Position numbers and translations under genes: made by a program
Part shown: positions 18,767-26,466 of the stretch, one piece after another
Numbering within the stretch: the stretch's first letter is position 1
How the letters are laid out: the number at the start of each line of letters is the position of its first letter
Notes under the pieces: generated by a model
What the model was told of the DNA's origin: nothing
The model's database searches: none
Seen by the model: the letters and a program-made list of their open reading frames with translations, nothing else
From: CAZTUH01 sp964616175
GTDB taxonomy: Bacteria; Pseudomonadota; Gammaproteobacteria; Burkholderiales; Burkholderiaceae_B
Direction of reading: 5' to 3'
DNA length: 64,000 bases
NCBI GenBank assembly: GCA_964616175.1
Contig: CAZTUH010000005.1
Span: forward strand, 1-64,000

Positions 18767-19359
18767 TTAGCCTCTCCTAGAAAAAGCATATCAATGCCAT
18801 CACATAAAGCATGAAGTATAATTAAGTGAATTTCTTGTACCCGTGAAGTTCGTGTACTTGGAACACACAAATGAATATCACATTCTGTAATTATATCTGC
18901 TATTAACCCACCCCCCTTACCAGTTAGAGCAATAACCTGCATTTTGCAATTGTGAGCGGCATTTATGGCACATAAAATATTTTTTGAATTTCCACTGGTT
19001 GAGAGAACAACTAGCACATCCCCGGATTTTCCCAACGCTTTAATTTGACGTGCAAAGACTTCTTCAAACTTATAATCATTGCTTATAGCTGTCATGATTG
19101 AATTATTGGAATCTAGTGCAATCCCAGCTAATGGGAATCGTTCATGCTCAAATCTTCCTATAAGCTCAGCGATAAAATGCTGGGCTTCTGCAGCTGATCC
19201 ACCATTCCCACATGCAAGTATTTTATTGTTGTTTTTCAAACAAGATACAAGTAAGTTCACACACATAGAGAGAGGGAAAACAAGTGAAGACATACTATTC
19301 TTACAAAGAATTTCTAATTCTTGAAAATTTGATTCCATCAGTTTATAAAGCATAGTCAT
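18763..19359 (-). CDS. diaA: SIS-domain protein, DiaA/GmhA-like
   Basis: A sugar-isomerase-fold protein of about 198 residues. The motifs CGNGGSAAEAQHF, LAGIALDSNNSIMTAISND and VLSTSGNSKNI are shared by GmhA (sedoheptulose-7-phosphate isomerase) and DiaA (regulator of DnaA assembly). Position between rsmI and dolP favours DiaA. The frame runs to 19467, but the first 36 residues are unlike the family, so a start at 19359 (or 19353) is preferred. yraN, which normally precedes it, is absent. Confidence 0.85.
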   Translation of the reverse strand: MTMLYKLMESNFQELEILCKNSMSSLVFPLSMCVNLLVSCLKNNNKILACGNGGSAAEAQHFIAELIGRFEHERFPLAGIALDSNNSIMTAISNDYKFEEVFARQIKALGKSGDVLVVLSTSGNSKNILCAINAAHNCKMQVIALTGKGGGLIADIITECDIHLCVPSTRTSRVQEIHLIILHALCDGIDMLFLGEAK

Positions 19360-19646
19360 AATAAAGAAAAGAAAAATAGGATAATATTTGTTATCTTTAG
19401 TTAAAAAGAAAAACGGCAAACAGTTCAGAAATGAAGTATTAAGCTCATTCCAAATAAGAAAAAGCATAATTTTCTATTATTCTTTGTTTGTATTCTTATA
19501 CTTAAGACCTAAAACACTTTCGAATTAAATGGAATTTTTCTTTTTGTTCGAATTTTCATTAAAGAAAAACCAATTTCTCCTTATTCAATTTTATCAGTTA
19601 AAACTTAAATTAATGGGAGGGAAGAATATAACTTTGTTATAGTTGC

Positions 19647-20576
19647 ATGAAAAAAAGCATTTCAAATCTAGAGAAAACAGAGATTCTGTTCCAGAGATTA
19701 ACAGAACTATCTTGTCAAGATTGGCCTGATTCTGCTCTTTATGTAATAGCGACTCCAATTGGAAATTTGGCTGATTTGAGTTTGAGGGCATGGGAAACCT
19801 TAATGCGTGTCGATCTAATTGCTGTTGAAGATACCCGAATAAGCCGAGTTTTACTAGATGCATGGGGAATTAAGACTTCACTGCTAATTGCTCACAAACA
19901 TAATGAAGCCAAGGTTGCTCAAATAATCTGCAAACATCTACAAAAAAGATCTTCAATAGCCTTGATTTCAGATGCAGGGACTCCTAGTATTAGTGATCCA
20001 GGAGCAAAAATTGTATGCTTAGTTCGGAATTCTGGATATCGAATAATCCCAATTCCAGGACCAAGCGCTGTTACTACTGCATTAATGGCCAGTGGTGCTA
20101 CAAATGAAACAAGCTCATCCTATGTCTTTGCTGGTTTTATTCCTTCAAAAAATCAAGAAAGAATCAAATTTCTTGATTTCTGGTGCAATTTGCCTACAAC
20201 CATAGTAATGTTCGAAACTCCTCATCGTTTATCTAAGAGCTTAATAGACCTGATAATTATATGTGGTGAAGAACGTTATGTAACACTAGCCCGAGAAATG
20301 ACAAAATATTTTGAGAGAATTACAAGCCTAAAGCTTGGAGAAATCAACAAGCAACTGCAAATGGGTTCATTAAGCAAAAAAGGAGAATTTGTTTTGATAA
20401 TACATCCAGATGATAAGATTCATGCTAGCAGAAAATCTGATCAAGAAATTGAAAATTTATTAAATATCTTGCTAAAAGTAGGTTCGTTATCAACACGTGA
20501 TGTTATTCAGATTGCATCCAGACTGTTAAATTTACCCAGAAATGACTTATATCGAAAAGTATTGGATATGAAATGA
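19647..20576 (+). CDS. rsmI: 16S rRNA (cytidine-1402 2'-O) methyltransferase RsmI
   Basis: Methylates C1402 of 16S rRNA in the decoding centre. The 309-residue tetrapyrrole-methylase-fold protein has LYVIATPIGNLADLSLRAWETL, AVEDTRISRVLL, ISDAGTPSISDPG and IPIPGPSAVTTALMASG, all diagnostic of RsmI. It is divergent from diaA-dolP and convergent with rapZ. Its stop codon lies inside a 16-bp perfect palindrome. Confidence 0.96.
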   Translation: MKKSISNLEKTEILFQRLTELSCQDWPDSALYVIATPIGNLADLSLRAWETLMRVDLIAVEDTRISRVLLDAWGIKTSLLIAHKHNEAKVAQIICKHLQKRSSIALISDAGTPSISDPGAKIVCLVRNSGYRIIPIPGPSAVTTALMASGATNETSSSYVFAGFIPSKNQERIKFLDFWCNLPTTIVMFETPHRLSKSLIDLIIICGEERYVTLAREMTKYFERITSLKLGEINKQLQMGSLSKKGEFVLIIHPDDKIHASRKSDQEIENLLNILLKVGSLSTRDVIQIASRLLNLPRNDLYRKVLDMK

Positions 20577-20584
20577 TCATTTCA
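20569..20584 (+). terminator. Palindrome over the rsmI stop codon
   Basis: Perfect 16-bp palindrome TGAAATGATCATTTCA; the TGA stop is at 20574-20576. It lies between convergent rsmI and rapZ. With no loop or T-run it would be a modest hairpin or a 3'-end mark. Confidence 0.4.
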
Positions 20585-20637
20585 AATAAAAATATTTTAT
20601 GTTGTTTTTTTCTTATTTGAGAATATAAAATAAATCT

Positions 20638-21528
20638 TTATATTTCTACAAATTGTCTACGGTGTCTTACTAAGAGTGGTTTATAACAAGAAAAGCATTT
20701 CGCCAATTCCTCAACAACATAAACTGATCGATGCTGTCCTCCTGTACAGCCTATTGCAACAGTTATATAACTGCGTGTATCCACAATATAATGAGGCAAC
20801 CAACGTTGTAAATAAGCATTTATATCTCGTATCATATAATTTACAATTTCGAATTTTCTTAGCCAATTAATCACTAGAGCATCTTTTCCAGTTAGCGATT
20901 GCAAATGGCTAACATAAAATGGATTGGGTAAACATCGCACATCAAAAACAAGATCAGCATCATTAGGAACCCCAAATTTATAACCAAATGACTCAAAAGT
21001 TAATAGTGATAAAGAATAATTTTCTTGTTCTTGTATTAAGCTTTTCATCCATGTCCGCAACTGGCTGGGTGTAAGGTCAGAAGTGTCGATAACATGTTCT
21101 TGATCACGCAAGGGGGCTAACAATTCTCGTTCTAAAGCTATGCATTCTAGCAAAGAAGGAATTTTTCCATTTTGGTAGAGTTTATTTGATAAGGGGTGTT
21201 GACGTCGAGACTTAGAATAACGTCTTTCGAGTACTTGGGTTTTTGCATCTAGAAAAATCCCCCAAAATTTTATTCCCATTTCACGTAATGCTGCAACTTC
21301 TTTTGGCAACTGAGCTAATTCTCCAGGAGAACGAGAATCAATTGCAATAGCAACTTTCTTCAACCCATCACTTTGTGCATTAAAAATAAATTTTGTAAGA
21401 AAATGAACAGGTAGATTATCTGTGCAAACAAAACCGTTATCTTCAAGCATCCGAAGAACCACTGATTTTCCAGATCCCGAAATTCCAGTGATTAGAATTG
21501 CTCTCAGTGTTATTGAGTAGGGAATCAT
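20638..21528 (-). CDS. rapZ: RNase adapter / nucleotide-binding protein RapZ
   Basis: P-loop protein that in enterobacteria presents the sRNA GlmZ to RNase E and so controls GlmS; in betaproteobacteria it lies in the ptsN-hprK cluster and its role is less clear. The 296-residue product has Walker A ITGISGSGKSVVLRMLED, the DVRCLPNPFYV and DLVFDVR segments, and the C-terminal IAIGCTGGQHRSVYVVEELA motif. It follows ptsN on the minus strand, but hprK, which normally separates them, is missing. Confidence 0.95.
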   Translation of the reverse strand: MIPYSITLRAILITGISGSGKSVVLRMLEDNGFVCTDNLPVHFLTKFIFNAQSDGLKKVAIAIDSRSPGELAQLPKEVAALREMGIKFWGIFLDAKTQVLERRYSKSRRQHPLSNKLYQNGKIPSLLECIALERELLAPLRDQEHVIDTSDLTPSQLRTWMKSLIQEQENYSLSLLTFESFGYKFGVPNDADLVFDVRCLPNPFYVSHLQSLTGKDALVINWLRKFEIVNYMIRDINAYLQRWLPHYIVDTRSYITVAIGCTGGQHRSVYVVEELAKCFSCYKPLLVRHRRQFVEI

Positions 21529-21820
21529 TGTTCAAGAATAATTCACGGGTTTTTCTATATTCTGTTTGTTTTAGAAAATCTTTTCAAACTTCGTTGATTG
21601 TACGCTGAATTTTTCAGTCTGACATCTTATTAAAAAGAACCTATTATCAATTTAATCAGAAATTAGATTAATTCTTTGATAATTTCTTGCTGAGTTAAAT
21701 TAAATATCTAAAACTACTAAATCTGGTGTTAATAAGAAGCACTATTGAATTTTCAGTTATATAAGAAGCATTTCAAAAGACATTATTCTTGCTTCTATTC
21801 AAATTTAATCTAGGGGGGTT
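21529..21820. other. Gene-free gap where hprK is expected
   Basis: In Burkholderiales the HPr kinase gene (about 1 kb) lies between ptsN and rapZ. Only about 300 AT-rich bases remain, with no open frame that I can link to HprK. The far end is the ptsN terminator; the part next to rapZ should hold its promoter. Confidence 0.45.
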
Positions 21821-21847
21821 AAAAAATGTGACTATCATCTTGTCACA
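21821..21847 (-). terminator. ptsN terminator overlapping the stop codon
   Basis: A 6-bp stem TGTGAC/GTCACA with a 9-nt loop followed on the minus strand by six T residues. The first arm lies in the last codons of ptsN and the stop codon is in the loop. This is a conventional intrinsic terminator placed on a coding end. Confidence 0.7.
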
Positions 21848-22299
21848 AGTGCCCGGTAAATTTTGTCATGATTGTTTTCCGTTTTCAGGATCTCGCAAAC
21901 CATCTCATCTGAGAGAATCTTAGAGAGGTGAGCAAGAATATTTAAATGTTTTTGCGTTGCTTTCTCTGGAATTAATAAGCAAAGAAGCAGAGTTACTAAT
22001 TTTCCATCCGGGGCTTTAAAATTAACTGGTTTTTCAAGTCGAATGAAAGCAACAATAGCATTGTCCAAATCTTTAATCCTTCCATGAGGAAGAGCTACGC
22101 CACATCCTAATGCTGTAGATCCTAATCGCTCCCTTGAGAAAAGACTTTCGAAAACTGTTGATCTAGCTATTCCATGATGATTTTCAAAAAGTAAACCTGC
22201 TTGCTCAAAAGCTCTTTTTTTGCTAGTAACATGAAGATCCAGAATAATGTTTCCAAGTGGCATGATCTGGGATAAGGAAGTTTTCTTTGTATCAATCAT
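21835..22299 (-). CDS. ptsN: Nitrogen-regulatory PTS enzyme IIA (EIIA-Ntr)
   Basis: Phosphocarrier-type regulatory protein. The 154-residue product has the PTS EIIA-2 fold with the phospho-histidine in ALPHGRIKDL and the LGSTALGCGVALPHG context. In free-living relatives it is phosphorylated through EI-Ntr/NPr and lies beside rpoN, hpf and hprK. None of these is next to it here, so whether it is still phosphorylated cannot be told from this window. It may act as an unphosphorylated binding partner. Confidence 0.93.
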   Translation of the reverse strand: MIDTKKTSLSQIMPLGNIILDLHVTSKKRAFEQAGLLFENHHGIARSTVFESLFSRERLGSTALGCGVALPHGRIKDLDNAIVAFIRLEKPVNFKAPDGKLVTLLLCLLIPEKATQKHLNILAHLSKILSDEMVCEILKTENNHDKIYRALVTR

Positions 22300-22315
22300 T
22301 GCTAAAGACAGTTAA

Positions 22316-22337
22316 TCAATTTTCAATCGAAAATTGA
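22316..22337 (-). promoter_or_regulatory. Hairpin in the ptsN leader
   Basis: Perfect 9-bp arms (TCAATTTTC/GAAAATTGA) with a 4-nt loop lie 17 bases upstream of the ptsN start. It could affect ptsN translation or mark a processing point between lptB and ptsN. Confidence 0.4.
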
Positions 22338-22492
22338 ATATGTTTGAAGTTGAATAAATGGATGAAATTCATTTTAGGTTTTTTCCATTTATATTATCTC
22401 CGATCATCCTTGATCAACAGAATAAATAGAAACTGAATCCCTTCTGATAGAAGTTTAAGTTTTAATCCTTTCGATAACCAAATATTTTAATG

Positions 22493-22552
22493 GAAAAGTC
22501 TATTTGGGAAATGTTTTTCTCATGTAAAAATCATTTCCCAAATAGACTTTTC
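22493..22552 (-). terminator. 21-bp inverted repeat at the 3' end of lptB
   Basis: Perfect 21-bp arms at 22493-22513 and 22532-22552 separated by 18 nt. The first arm in transcript order encodes RKVYLGND of LptB. The second is its exact inverse and supplies the last codons and the TAG stop. No T-run follows. It lies where hpf and rpoN are expected in relatives. Confidence 0.75.
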
Positions 22553-23333
22553 GGACCAATGAATTTTCCACCAGCTCATTTGGAGATCCATTGATAAGGA
22601 CATTTCCATTGCTAATTATATAGGCATGGTCGCAAATGCTTAAGGTTTCACGAACATTGTGATCAGTAATTAAAATTCCAATACCACGATTTTTCAGCAA
22701 AAGAATAACATTTTGAATATCAATAACTGATATTGGGTCAACACCTGAGAATGGTTCATCAAGAAGAATAAATTTTGGACATGTAGCTAATGTACGTGCT
22801 ATTTCAACCCTACGACGTTCACCACCAGATAATTCCGAACCTAAATTTTGACTGATATGATCAATCTTCAAATCGTTAAGCAGATAATCTGTTTGCTCAT
22901 TAAGCATAGAACTATCAAGAGATCCTCCTTGAGAATCAACTCTTAACTCGAGAATTGCTTGTATATTTTGCCTAACCGTTAGTCGACGAAATATAGATAT
23001 ATCTTGGGGTAAATAGGATAGACCCATGCGGGCTCGTTTAAAAAGGGGAATTTTTGTGATCTCAATGTTATCAAGTTTTATAGCACCATAGTCAACAGGA
23101 ATGAGTCCTATTATCATGTAAAAACAGGTAGTTTTGCCTGACCCATTTGGGCCGAACAATCCTACGATTTCTCCACTATTTATTTTTAATGATATGTCTT
23201 TTACTATTTCTCTCTTATGGAAGTATTTTTTTAGGTTTTTAACTATTAATTTGTTAGCATACCCATTCTTGGAAGATAAATGTAGGTTCATACAAATTGA
23301 TTTACTTGAATTTTTAGAAAATTGAAAATCCAT
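22500..23333 (-). CDS. lptB: LPS export ABC transporter ATPase LptB
   Basis: ATPase that powers extraction of LPS from the inner membrane with LptFG. It has Walker A GLFGPNGSGKTTCFYM, Q-loop YLPQDISIFRRLTV, signature LSGGERRRVEIARTLA, Walker B FILLDEPFSGVDP and switch DHNVRETL. The start is uncertain: TTG 23366, ATG 23333 or ATG 23291 (closest to the family N-terminus). The usual ending is VYLGEDF plus two or three residues; here VYLGNDF is followed by eight extra residues (YMRKTFPK) encoded by the inverted repeat. Confidence 0.95.
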   Translation of the reverse strand: MDFQFSKNSSKSICMNLHLSSKNGYANKLIVKNLKKYFHKREIVKDISLKINSGEIVGLFGPNGSGKTTCFYMIIGLIPVDYGAIKLDNIEITKIPLFKRARMGLSYLPQDISIFRRLTVRQNIQAILELRVDSQGGSLDSSMLNEQTDYLLNDLKIDHISQNLGSELSGGERRRVEIARTLATCPKFILLDEPFSGVDPISVIDIQNVILLLKNRGIGILITDHNVRETLSICDHAYIISNGNVLINGSPNELVENSLVRKVYLGNDFYMRKTFPK

Positions 23334-23418
23334 AGAAAGGTTACAATTATGTCTTCTAAAATTCAAAAAATTTCATCTTTAAGAAAATTTTTTTGTTTAA
23401 AAGATTTTTGCAAATTAT

Positions 23419-23949
23419 CTATCTAAAAAAAAGATTAACATTTTTAGTATTTCCAAACACTTGATAGGACTTAGTTGGTTGAAAGTAAAGAATTCGTTCA
23501 CCTTCAATATGTTCAGTTATCTTTCCAGAAATGTAACGGGTAATAGAAGCTTTTCCAATTAATTCAAACTGACCTTTCTGATTGAAGTTTACTATAAGCC
23601 CCTTTCCTTCAATTAGTTCAGATTTTTCACAATTCACTACTGAAATAGTAACAGAATTTTTCGGATCATGCTCTGTTGATTTCATTGAAGCTATTCCATA
23701 CTTAAATCCTAGATTATCTATTCCAATTTTTATTTGATCTGCGAATAAAGAGGTTGAATTGTATATTAATTTGACATGCCCACGAAGAATTCCTTCTCTA
23801 TCTAAGAGTTTAATGCTTAGACTATCTGATTCAGAAGAAATAATAGGTTCTTCTAAATTAGAATTAACCAGATTTGGTTGACCTAAAAGAGATTCTAAAT
23901 GCAAAAAGAAAAAGAGAAAAAATAAGTACCTTTCAGAATTTTTTTTCAC
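23419..23949 (-). CDS. lptA: LPS transport periplasmic protein LptA
   Basis: Periplasmic bridge protein that carries LPS between the inner and outer membranes. The 176-residue product has a signal peptide (about 1-23) and an OstA-type beta-jellyroll domain with LLDREGILRGHVKLIYNST and ELIEGKGLIVNFNQKGQFELIGKASITRY. It starts with GTG at 23949; no ATG lies near. It sits between lptC and lptB in the order kdsD-kdsC-lptC-lptA-lptB. Confidence 0.92.
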   Translation of the reverse strand: MKKNSERYLFFLFFFLHLESLLGQPNLVNSNLEEPIISSESDSLSIKLLDREGILRGHVKLIYNSTSLFADQIKIGIDNLGFKYGIASMKSTEHDPKNSVTISVVNCEKSELIEGKGLIVNFNQKGQFELIGKASITRYISGKITEHIEGERILYFQPTKSYQVFGNTKNVNLFFR

Positions 23950-24028
23950 GAAGATTAAAATAAACCACTTTGCAAAATCTCAGTAATCTGGAAGATTCAC
24001 AGAATCCAATGTTATTTTCATAATTGAT

Positions 24029-24569
24029 TTAAAATGCGTTTTCTTTTCCAAAAATTTCGAAATCTTTTCCTAAGATTTGAGTATTTGTATTTGTATCAGA
24101 ATAAATTAAACTGTTCTCTATATCTATAATTAACCTTTGGCTATTTATATTTAAAGTATTTTCATTTTGAAACTCCATTTGTCGAAATTTTACATCTGTT
24201 TCTAAAACAGCAAGAGTCCAATCTTTTTTTATTATGCCAGAGTTAGCTGTAATTTCTATAATATGTTGATTCTGCTTAAGAATGATTTTTGGATAATTTG
24301 TGTGGTAAGAATCATTTTTAGGGAAATTCTTAAAATCATCTGCTTGTATAAATTTGATTAATTTCCCAGATTTATCAGTCATCAAAAATGTTAATTCTTT
24401 TCCATATTGATGAGATTCTGCTTCAATTTTTTTTTTGAATGCTATTATCATAGCTAGACTCTTCTATAAAAAGAAACAAACTAGAAATTGCTAAAAATAC
24501 TAGAATAAAGATTCCAAAAGAAGTTGGAAACAAAAAAAATGCTGTATTTTTTCGATATGATTTTTTCAT
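24029..24569 (-). pseudogene. lptC: LptC, split by a frameshift in an A10 run
   Basis: Inner-membrane anchor that passes LPS from LptB2FG to LptA. The N-terminal part starts at the ATG at 24569, 4 bp after kdsC. It encodes a membrane helix (FGIFILVFLAISSLFLFI) and stops after 48 codons at 24423. The periplasmic part continues in another frame (first ATG 24451) to 24029. The break falls in ten consecutive A residues (minus strand, 24427-24436). Nine A would join the two into one 179-residue LptC of near-normal length. It is therefore either a young pseudogene, a slippage-rescued gene, or a sequencing error. Confidence 0.85.
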
Positions 24570-24573
24570 CAAT

Positions 24574-25137
24574 TCACAAGAACTTTTCTAAATGCCCTTT
24601 TGCTGCTAACAAAATATCACAGCACTCACGAACTGCTCCGTTGCCTCCAGGTTTAGAAGATATCCAATGGGAAAATTTGGAAATATAACTCGGGGAAGAA
24701 GGAACACTTGCTGCAAATCCTGTTATTTTCATAACAGGTAAGTCAATAATGTCATCTCCCATAAAACCAGTTTCTTTTATTGCTATTCCAGTTTCTTTGG
24801 CAATTCTTTCCAATTCTAGTTTTTTATCTCTGATTGCTTGTGAAAAAAAATCAACCCCAATTTCAGAAGCATAATAGGCAGCAATTGGGTTTAGTCTTCC
24901 AGTAATTAATGCCACCTTAATTCTTTTTTTCATCAAAAGACGCAATCCTTGACCATCAAGTACATCAAAACGCTTTATAGCTTCGCCACTTGATCCATAA
25001 TAAAGTTTTCCATCTGTTAAAATTCCGTCAACGTCAAATGCCATCAAACGTATTGAAGCACATAATTCTCTGGTTTCTAGAGAAAGCTTTCCTAGCACTG
25101 TTTTCTCAATAAGTTTTATTTTGTCAATAGTAGGCAT
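24574..25137 (-). CDS. kdsC: 3-deoxy-D-manno-octulosonate 8-phosphate phosphatase KdsC
   Basis: HAD-type phosphatase releasing Kdo from Kdo-8-phosphate for LPS. The 187-residue product has MAFDVDGILTDGKLYY (nucleophile Asp), RFDVLDGQGLRLLMK, ALITGR and FMGDDIIDLPVMKITGFAASVP. The frame also opens with a TTG one codon earlier; ATG at 25137 is preferred. It lies 18 bp after kdsD and 4 bp before lptC. Confidence 0.96.
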   Translation of the reverse strand: MPTIDKIKLIEKTVLGKLSLETRELCASIRLMAFDVDGILTDGKLYYGSSGEAIKRFDVLDGQGLRLLMKKRIKVALITGRLNPIAAYYASEIGVDFFSQAIRDKKLELERIAKETGIAIKETGFMGDDIIDLPVMKITGFAASVPSSPSYISKFSHWISSKPGGNGAVRECCDILLAAKGHLEKFL

Positions 25138-25155
25138 CAAATTTATTCCATTATG

Positions 25156-26133
25156 TTATGTTAGATCATGTATGTGCAGAGCGCCTACTAAGAGGCCTCG
25201 ATTATTTGTTACAAGTATTTGATTGATTTGATCCTGGTCCATTTTTTCAGCAGCTTGCTTTATAAGCAAGTTTTCATCAACACAAATGGGATTTTTTTTC
25301 ATAATTTGTTTCATATTTAAATGTCGGATATTTTCCTTATTTTTAATTAAACGTCGAAGATCACCATCAGTAAATATTCCAATTGGTTTCTGACTATCAA
25401 GAATAATAGCCATTCCCATTCCCTTTTTTGAAATAATTTCTAGAGCTTGTATCAGAGTCGATTCAGGATTAACTATTGGTAATGATTTTCCAGAATGCAT
25501 GATATGTTTTACTTTTGTTGAAAGACGAAAGCCTAAAACTCCTCCAGGATGAAATCGTGCAAAATCTTTTGCAGAAAATTTGTGAGATTCTAAACAAGCA
25601 ACAGCTAAAGCATCTCCTAATGCAAGAATAGTTGTAGTACTAGCTGTAGGAGCTAAATTTAATGGGCAAGCTTCCTTCTCTACCTTAACATCAAGGTGTA
25701 TATCCGATAGATTAGCCAATTCTGATTTTGGATTTCCTGTCATAGAAATGAGATTAGCACCTAATTCTCGTGCTGTATTAGCCACAATGAGAATTTCACA
25801 ACCGGAACCTGAATATGAAATTGCTAATAATGTGTCCTTTTTTCTGAACATTCCTAGATCTCCATGTACTGCTTCTGCAGCATGCATGAAAAAAGCTGGA
25901 ATTCCAATAGATGAAAAAGTTGCAGCTATTTTTCTTCCAATTTGTCCAGTTTTTCCTATTCCACTAATAATGACATGTCCTTCGCATTTTAATAATGTTT
26001 CAACTGCTTTGATGAAATTGTGATCTAAACGGGAGCTCAATTTTTGAATCGCATGGGCTTCTATCTGAAGAGTGCTTTTAGCAGAAGCAATTATTTTTCT
26101 TTCAGAAGAAGGATTACTTTTCAGAACAGTCAT
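25156..26133 (-). CDS. kdsD: Arabinose-5-phosphate isomerase KdsD
   Basis: Interconverts ribulose-5-phosphate and arabinose-5-phosphate, the first step of Kdo synthesis. The 325-residue product has an N-terminal SIS domain (VIISGIGKTGQIGRKIAATFSSIG, HGDLGMF, ISYSGSGCEIL) and two C-terminal CBS domains (about 205-325). It is the first gene of the kdsD-kdsC-lptC-lptA-lptB series and is divergent from cydA. Confidence 0.96.
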   Translation of the reverse strand: MTVLKSNPSSERKIIASAKSTLQIEAHAIQKLSSRLDHNFIKAVETLLKCEGHVIISGIGKTGQIGRKIAATFSSIGIPAFFMHAAEAVHGDLGMFRKKDTLLAISYSGSGCEILIVANTARELGANLISMTGNPKSELANLSDIHLDVKVEKEACPLNLAPTASTTTILALGDALAVACLESHKFSAKDFARFHPGGVLGFRLSTKVKHIMHSGKSLPIVNPESTLIQALEIISKKGMGMAIILDSQKPIGIFTDGDLRRLIKNKENIRHLNMKQIMKKNPICVDENLLIKQAAEKMDQDQINQILVTNNRGLLVGALHIHDLT

Positions 26134-26466
26134 GACAAGGAAATCCTATTCAGCGAGTTAAAACAAGCATAGTAAACAAAGGAATACAAAGTAAGAAATG
26201 CTAATCAACATAATTGTTTTGAATCAGGAATGCTCGATATTCTATCTATTTCTTAATAAATATGCTTCGGATTTTTCATAAAAAATAATCGAATTGGTTT
26301 AATTTGATTTTTCTTTATTCAAAACTAATTTTCGTTTAAAGTGCAAGAATAAATTTCATGACTTTTTTCACTTTCTTTATTGTGCAAAAATAATATTATA
26401 GTTTTTGAAAGAATTAGAGCTAATGTTAAAGTTTGAAAAAGAGCAGTATTTGATATGGAGTAAACT
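26134..26466. promoter_or_regulatory. Divergent kdsD/cydA promoter region
   Basis: 333 bp without a gene. A TTCACT...TAATAT pair near 26366-26395 could be a cydA promoter, and a GGAG lies 6 bases before the cydA start. I looked for an FNR/ANR box (TTGAT-N4-ATCAA) and found none. Confidence 0.35.

Noticed and set aside
19360..19467. N-terminal extension of the DiaA-like protein
   Set aside because: The 36 extra residues are unlike any SIS protein and are probably untranslated leader.
26280..26340. Possible FNR/ANR box before cydA
   Set aside because: TTGAT and a TTCAA-like half site are present but spacing and sequence do not match TTGAT-N4-ATCAA.
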